Shown here in pieces: positions 33,608 through 37,731 of a stretch of 37,731 nt of DNA (positions within the stretch are counted from its first letter, which is position 1; each line of letters opens with the position of its first letter). Origin of the DNA: Verrucomicrobiia bacterium. GTDB lineage: Bacteria; Verrucomicrobiota; Verrucomicrobiia; Limisphaerales; JAEYXS01. The position numbers and the translations under genes are program-made. The stretch is taken from the NCBI GenBank assembly GCA_036405135.1, contig DASWYF010000012.1, positions 1 to 37,731 on the forward strand, given 5' to 3'. The notes beneath the pieces are model-generated. The model saw only the letters and a program-made list of their open reading frames with translations. It searched no databases and had not been told where the DNA came from.

Positions 33608-34192
33608 ATGATCAAGAGTGTTTGTGTGTTCTGCGGGTCGAGCCATGGCTTTGCACCGGAGTATGAGCAGATGGCGAAGGAGATGGGGCGGGCGATCGCG
33701 GCCAGAGGATGGACGTTGGTGTATGGTGGCGGGAATGTGGGATTGATGGGGGTGGTGGCGGATGCGGCTCTGGCGGCGGGCGGGAAGGTGATAGGGGTGA
33801 TACCGGAGGCATTGCTGGCGCGGGAATTGGGGCATCGCGGGGTGACGGAGTTGCGGGTGGTGGATACGATGCATGAGCGCAAGGCGATGATGGCTGAACT
33901 TGCGGATGGGTTCATCGCGTTGCCGGGTGGAATCGGGACGTTCGAGGAGTTCTTTGAGGTGCTGACCTGGGCACAGTTGGGGATTCATCACAAGCCGTGC
34001 GGTTTGATCAATACGCGTGGATATTATCAGCCGGTGATGGATTTGCTGGGTAATGCGGTGAAGGAGGGTTTTTTGAAGGCGGAGCATCAGGAGATGGTGC
34101 TGACGGCGGAGGGTGTGGAGGAGATGCTGGCGCGAATGGAGACGCATAAGCCGCCGCAGACGATGAAGTGGATTCGGAAGAGTGAGACGTAG
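33608..34192 (+). CDS. LOG family nucleotide-binding protein (TIGR00730)
   Basis: A 194-residue Rossmann-fold protein, the usual length of the family. It has the signature GGGNVGLMG (40-48) and PGGIGTFEEFFE (106-117), plus MHERKAMM (88-95) with the Arg/Lys pair that contacts the phosphate. LOG proteins hydrolyse cytokinin riboside 5'-monophosphates or other purine nucleotide monophosphates; the family is also annotated as lysine decarboxylase-like, which is misleading. Here the substrate is not known. It starts 13 bases after DUF4197, so those genes probably share a transcript, and ends 78 bases before the ClpX-like gene. Confidence 0.92.
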   Translation: MIKSVCVFCGSSHGFAPEYEQMAKEMGRAIAARGWTLVYGGGNVGLMGVVADAALAAGGKVIGVIPEALLARELGHRGVTELRVVDTMHERKAMMAELADGFIALPGGIGTFEEFFEVLTWAQLGIHHKPCGLINTRGYYQPVMDLLGNAVKEGFLKAEHQEMVLTAEGVEEMLARMETHKPPQTMKWIRKSET

Positions 34193-34270
34193 TCAAAAGA
34201 GTTGGGAATTCCAAACGGAGGGAGATTTTCTCGTGGTTGACTGATGGAAGTTCATAGACTTTGTTGCAGC

Positions 34271-35857
34271 ATGACACAGCGCGAAAATAATGCTTACCGG
34301 GCAGGGCCGCCGACACCGGAAGAGTTTCAGAAGTTTCAGCAGCAGATGCAGGACTTCTTGAAACAGCAGATGGGGAATGTAACGCAGGGATTCAGCCGGG
34401 CGGAGCCGTCCAATTCATCAGGCGGCAGTTCAAATGAGAAAAAAGAGGCGGATTTCCGCTTTGATTATAAGCCGAAAGATATCAAGGCGCACTTGGACCG
34501 ATTTGTCATCAAGCAGGATGATGCGAAGAAGGTGCTGAGCGTGGCGTTGTGCGATCACTATCATCATGTGCGGCTAGCGATGGGCGGGAAGCAGCAGCCG
34601 AATTACGCGAAGCAGAACATTTTGCTGATGGGGCCGACGGGTGTGGGCAAGACATACTTGATCCGCAGCATGGCGGAGTTGATCGGGGTGCCGTTTGTGA
34701 AGGCGGATGCGACGAAGTTTTCCGAGACGGGTTATGTGGGTGGTGATGTAGAGGACCTAGTGCGTGATCTGGTGCGCAAGGCGAATGGAGATGTGGAGCG
34801 GGCGCAGTATGGGATCATCTACATCGATGAGATCGACAAGATCGCGGGGCAGACGGGGCATGGCGGACGAGATGTGAGCGGGCGCGGGGTGCAGACGAAT
34901 CTACTGAAGTTGATGGAGGAGACGGAGGTTTCGGCGCGGGCAAATAATGACATCGCGGGGCAGATCCAATCGATGATGGATCAGCGGGGTGGACGGAGAC
35001 AATCGGGGACGATCAATACGAAGCATATCCTTTTTGTGGTGAGCGGTGCGTTTGATGGATTGGAGGCGATCGTGCGGAAGCGGTTGCGGGAGGCTTCGAT
35101 TGGGTTTGGTGCGCCGCAAAAGATCGAGGATGCGCATGAGCGGGCTTATGAGTTGGCGATGACGCGGGATTTCATCGATTACGGATTTGAGCCGGAGTTC
35201 ATCGGGCGTTTGCCGGTACGGGTGGTGTGCCAGCCGTTGAATACGGATGATCTGTTCCAGATATTGAAGTCATCGGAGGGAAGTATCATCCGGCAGTATG
35301 AGGAGACGTTCGGAGCATATGGCATCGAGGTGTTCTTTCGTGATGACGGGTTGCGACGGATCGCGGAGATGGCGGCGGAAGAGAAGACGGGCGCACGCGG
35401 TCTGATGACGGTGTGTGAGAAAATCTTTCGCGAGTTCAAGTTTGAGCTGCCTTCAACATCGGTGAAGCGGTTTGTAGTGAATCGTGAGGTTGTGGATCAG
35501 CCATCGGCTGAATTGCAGCGGTTGCTGAAAGAGCATGAACAGCATGGGCGGGTGGTGTTGCGTGAACTGGTGAACGAGTTCTCGCGACGTTTTGCAGAAA
35601 CGCATGGATTGCAACTGAAGTTCACGGATGAGGCTGCGGACAGGCTGGTGGTGATCTCGCTGGAGCAAGGGAAACCGGTGCGGGACTTGTGTGCGGAAAA
35701 GTTCAAAGACTTCCAATTCGGTCTGAAATTGATCAGCAAGAATACGGGGCAAACAGAGTTTGTGATCGAGGCGGACGCAGTGGAAGCGCCGGACAAGGTG
35801 TTGAGTGAGTGGGTGGTGAAGAGTTATCGGGGTAAAGAAGAGATGGTGAACGGTTAA
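34271..35857 (+). CDS. ClpX-like AAA+ unfoldase without zinc domain, with duplicated C-terminal small domain
   Basis: A 528-residue protein from ATG 34271 (an in-frame ATG at 34244 is possible). Residues 1-60 are Gln/Ser-rich and replace the ClpX zinc-binding domain. The AAA+ module follows: Walker A GPTGVGKT (121-128), pore loop GYVG (154-157), Walker B IIYIDEID (182-189), an IGFG loop (277-280) like the IGF loop of ClpX that docks on ClpP, arginine finger in EFIGRLP (Arg313) and sensor 2 GARGL (374-378). After the normal end, residues about 441-490 repeat the small-domain pattern of 343-395 but without GAR. Canonical ClpX is about 420 residues, so this is a paralogue or derivative. No clpP is near. 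Confidence 0.88.
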   Translation: MTQRENNAYRAGPPTPEEFQKFQQQMQDFLKQQMGNVTQGFSRAEPSNSSGGSSNEKKEADFRFDYKPKDIKAHLDRFVIKQDDAKKVLSVALCDHYHHVRLAMGGKQQPNYAKQNILLMGPTGVGKTYLIRSMAELIGVPFVKADATKFSETGYVGGDVEDLVRDLVRKANGDVERAQYGIIYIDEIDKIAGQTGHGGRDVSGRGVQTNLLKLMEETEVSARANNDIAGQIQSMMDQRGGRRQSGTINTKHILFVVSGAFDGLEAIVRKRLREASIGFGAPQKIEDAHERAYELAMTRDFIDYGFEPEFIGRLPVRVVCQPLNTDDLFQILKSSEGSIIRQYEETFGAYGIEVFFRDDGLRRIAEMAAEEKTGARGLMTVCEKIFREFKFELPSTSVKRFVVNREVVDQPSAELQRLLKEHEQHGRVVLRELVNEFSRRFAETHGLQLKFTDEAADRLVVISLEQGKPVRDLCAEKFKDFQFGLKLISKNTGQTEFVIEADAVEAPDKVLSEWVVKSYRGKEEMVNG

Positions 35858-36090
35858 AAGGTGATTGCAGCAGTTTTAAAAATCCCGCAGCGGGGTGGTT
35901 GAAGAATTATTAGTGCGCTATTTTGGGTGCTGACGTCGTTTCGGTTCAGGCACAGAGTCCTTGGAGCCCAGTGAGTTCTGGATGTGAAGGTGAGGCGGAA
36001 GGAAACGTCAGTTAGCAAAAGTTGGAGGGGCGTGCTAGATTATCGAAGATTTAGACGTATGGGGATGAACCACCGCGTCTGGAAAGTCGT

Positions 36091-36774
36091 ATGATCCAGC
36101 ATCCCAATCCTGTGGAGGATGTCGTTTATCGTTCCGTGAAGATTGAAGCGGGTTCGGTAAGGTTATCCGGGCAATGGGATATGCCGGAGCGATCGCGCAG
36201 TGTGGTGCTGTTCGCGCATGGCAGCGGGAGCAGCCGTCATAGTCCGCGTAATCAGGCAGTGGCGCGGACGTTGCAGGAAGCAGGGGCGGGCACGTTGCTA
36301 TTTGATCTGCTGACACAGGAGGAGGAAGTGGAGGATGAACTTTCGGGGCATATCCGTTTCAACATCCCTTTTCTCACGGAGCGATTGATCATGGCGACGC
36401 GATGGTTACGAGGGCAACCGGAAGCGAAGGGGTTGCGCATCGGTTATTTTGGATCGAGCACGGGTGGTGCGGCGGCTTTGGCGGCGGCAGCGGAGGAGGG
36501 GGAGATCGTTCAGGCGGTGGTTTCGCGCGGTGGAAGACCGGACCTGGCAGGAAGGGCTTTATCACATGTGCTGGCACCGGCGTTGTTGATTGTGGGTGAG
36601 CATGATGAGGCGGTGCTGCATTTGAACAAACAGGCGGCAGCGCAACTGAAGTGTGAGCACAAACTGGCGATCGTGCCGGGTGCAACGCATCTTTTTGAGG
36701 AGGCGGGAGCGTTGGAGGAAGTAGCAAGACTGGCGTCGGGGTGGTTTCAGCATCATCTGGAAGGTGTATCATGA
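36091..36774 (+). CDS. Alpha/beta hydrolase (dienelactone hydrolase-like)
   Basis: A 227-residue cytoplasmic protein with the alpha/beta hydrolase triad: nucleophile Ser123 in GYFGSSTGGAAAL, Asp172 in LLIVGEHDEAVL and His200 in VPGATHLFEE. The FAHGSGSSRHS segment (41-51) forms the oxyanion-side turn. The family resembles dienelactone hydrolase-type proteins, but the substrate is not known. Its stop overlaps the start of the phosphoribosyltransferase by four bases (ATGA), so the pair is translationally coupled. The upstream gap of 233 bases after the ClpX-like gene holds only a weak hairpin, and I see no clear promoter. In other bacteria homologues of the two are sometimes fused, which supports a shared role. 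Confidence 0.85.
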   Translation: MIQHPNPVEDVVYRSVKIEAGSVRLSGQWDMPERSRSVVLFAHGSGSSRHSPRNQAVARTLQEAGAGTLLFDLLTQEEEVEDELSGHIRFNIPFLTERLIMATRWLRGQPEAKGLRIGYFGSSTGGAAALAAAAEEGEIVQAVVSRGGRPDLAGRALSHVLAPALLIVGEHDEAVLHLNKQAAAQLKCEHKLAIVPGATHLFEEAGALEEVARLASGWFQHHLEGVS

Positions 36775-37418
36775 AATTTCGAGATCGATTCCAAGCAGGA
36801 AGAGAACTGGCAGCATATCTGACGCAGTATGCGCATGATGATGTGATCGTGCTGGCATTGCCGCGCGGTGGTGTGCCGGTGGCGTATGAAGTGGCGCGTG
36901 AGTTGCAGTGCCCGCTGGATGTTTTCATGGTGCGCAAGCTGGGATTGCCGGGGCATGAAGAGCTGGCGATGGGGGCGATCGCGACGGGTGGCGTGCAGGT
37001 GTTGAATCAGCGGGTGGTGAGGCAATCGGGCATCTCGACGGAGGCGATACGAAGAGTGGGGGAAGAGGAATTGCGCGAGCTGGAGAGGAGGGAAGAGTTG
37101 TATCGTGAAGGGCGGGCGATGCTGGACTTGCATGGGCGTACGGTGATCTTGGTGGATGATGGGATGGTGACGGGTTCAACGATGCGGGCGGCGGTGTTGG
37201 CGTTACGGCATCTGGAGGCGGCGAAGGTGGTCGCAGCAGTGCCAGTGGCGGCGCCTCAAGCGCTGGCTCGGATGCAGCCGCATGTGGGTGAGGTGGTGAC
37301 GGTGGTCGTGCCGGAGGAGTTCACGGCGGTGGGAGAATTTTATCAGGATTTTGAGCAGACTTCGGATGAGGAGGTGTGTGGGTTGTTGCATCGGGGAGAA
37401 GTTTTTTGCCACGGATGA
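36771..37418 (+). CDS. Phosphoribosyltransferase family protein
   Basis: A 215-residue type I phosphoribosyltransferase. The PRPP-binding loop is VILVDDGMVTGSTM (125-138), and the early ALPRGGVPVAYEVA (29-42) and the FMVRKLGLPGHEELAMGAI segment (52-70) are typical of the clade that pairs or fuses with alpha/beta hydrolases. A helical, Glu/Arg-rich insertion (about 92-118) precedes the loop. The nucleobase acceptor is unknown, so whether it is a transferase for a particular base cannot be said. The start overlaps the hydrolase stop by four bases. After its stop the window has no further gene. Confidence 0.88.
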   Translation: MKFRDRFQAGRELAAYLTQYAHDDVIVLALPRGGVPVAYEVARELQCPLDVFMVRKLGLPGHEELAMGAIATGGVQVLNQRVVRQSGISTEAIRRVGEEELRELERREELYREGRAMLDLHGRTVILVDDGMVTGSTMRAAVLALRHLEAAKVVAAVPVAAPQALARMQPHVGEVVTVVVPEEFTAVGEFYQDFEQTSDEEVCGLLHRGEVFCHG

Positions 37419-37731
37419 GGGTAATTGTTTGAAGTTTTCCGTGTTCAACGCGGAGAAATCCAGAGGGGAGTGACCGCGAAACACGCGAACTACGGGAACA
37501 GGAAGAGGAGTAACGGGGGATAAGAAATGCGAGTTACGTGGATGGGGATTTCTGGATGTTCTTGGTGTCGAAAAGGTTGGGTTTTCATCACAAATTTTAG
37601 TGAAAAGAGGTGGTTTTCTTGAGGGTTTTGTGGGATAGATTTAGGTGCTGGCAGCTCGCTGCTGGTAAAGGAAGGGCCGAAGGCCAAGTTTCTGGTTCCT
37701 AGTTTTGAGTTTCGGGTTAGGGACACGGAAG
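37419..37731. other. Gene-free right end with low-complexity and palindromic sequence
   Basis: No coding frame is convincing on either strand; a minus-strand frame of 78 codons (37490-37726) follows repeated sequence. The region has a short repeat of the type CGCGAAACACGCGAA (37469-37483), small palindromes near 37650-37690 (including GGCCGAAGGCC) and a heptanucleotide tract at the end. It looks like an intergenic spacer. Confidence 0.6.
37689..37723. repeat. Degenerate heptanucleotide tract B
   Basis: Five 7-base units in phase at 37689, 37696, 37703, 37710 and 37717. Three fit TTTNNNG exactly, one is TTCCTAG and the last begins TTAGGG. The final three units match the last three of tract A (2207-2227) at 18 of 21 positions. 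Confidence 0.65.

Noticed and set aside
35890..35910. Short GC hairpin after the ClpX-like gene (CCCGCAGCGGGG)
   Set aside because: Only four stable base pairs with a three-base loop and no T-run; too weak to call a terminator.
37490..37726. A 78-codon minus-strand frame at the right end
   Set aside because: It translates the heptanucleotide tract and other low-complexity sequence; not a credible protein.

Overview
The window looks like chromosomal DNA of a Verrucomicrobiota bacterium, probably of the Limisphaerales/Pedosphaerales type. This is an inference from gene content: secreted and Tat-exported glycoside hydrolases, a LamG protein, a DUF1501 protein, very large multi-PAS hybrid kinases, few strong Shine-Dalgarno sites and a moderately GC-rich sequence. 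No marker gene in the window fixes the taxonomy. No phage, plasmid or CRISPR signature was seen.

Left edge (1-2200): the first 28 codons of an IS630-type transposase run off the edge on the minus strand. Next to it lie a DUF4253 gene, a small unknown gene and a divergent gene whose N-terminal part resembles DUF6572. This is the only clearly accessory part of the window. From 2285 to 9576 come a secreted GH26-like hydrolase (minus) and then a long plus-strand run: DUF192 lipoprotein, nadE, a LamG protein, hemL, ruvX, truA and trmL. These cover NAD synthesis, tetrapyrrole synthesis, Holliday junction resolution or rRNA maturation, and tRNA modification. A large imperfect hairpin separates trmL from a convergent PTS EIIA gene, followed by tRNA-Val(UAC).

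Middle (10375-18135): two secreted unknown proteins, one made of two tandem repeats; a cytoplasmic protein with two repeated domains, an Ala/Pro linker and a ComEA-like helix-hairpin-helix end; an NHL propeller protein; an OsmC-type protein; a Tat-exported GH51-like arabinofuranosidase; and a divergent secreted TIM-barrel-like protein. With the GH26-like and LamG proteins this suggests growth on plant-type polysaccharides.

Signalling region (18147-32735): three minus-strand histidine kinases with the same phosphoacceptor motif (AHDFNNIL). One is a GAF + seven-PAS hybrid, one a soluble GAF kinase, and one a membrane Cache + five-PAS hybrid. glnE, the regulator of glutamine synthetase, sits between the last two in the same orientation. 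A solitary DUF1501 gene lies opposite, and its terminator falls inside the 3' end of the soluble kinase gene.

Right end (32845-37731): DUF4197, a LOG-family nucleotide hydrolase, a ClpX-like unfoldase without a zinc domain whose C-terminal small domain appears duplicated, and an overlapping pair of alpha/beta hydrolase and phosphoribosyltransferase genes. The last 313 bases hold no gene.

The most unusual signals are the duplicated C-terminal domain of the ClpX-like protein, degenerate seven-base-period tracts in four or five intergenic regions, the repeat-plus-HhH protein, and the kinase-glnE-kinase arrangement.
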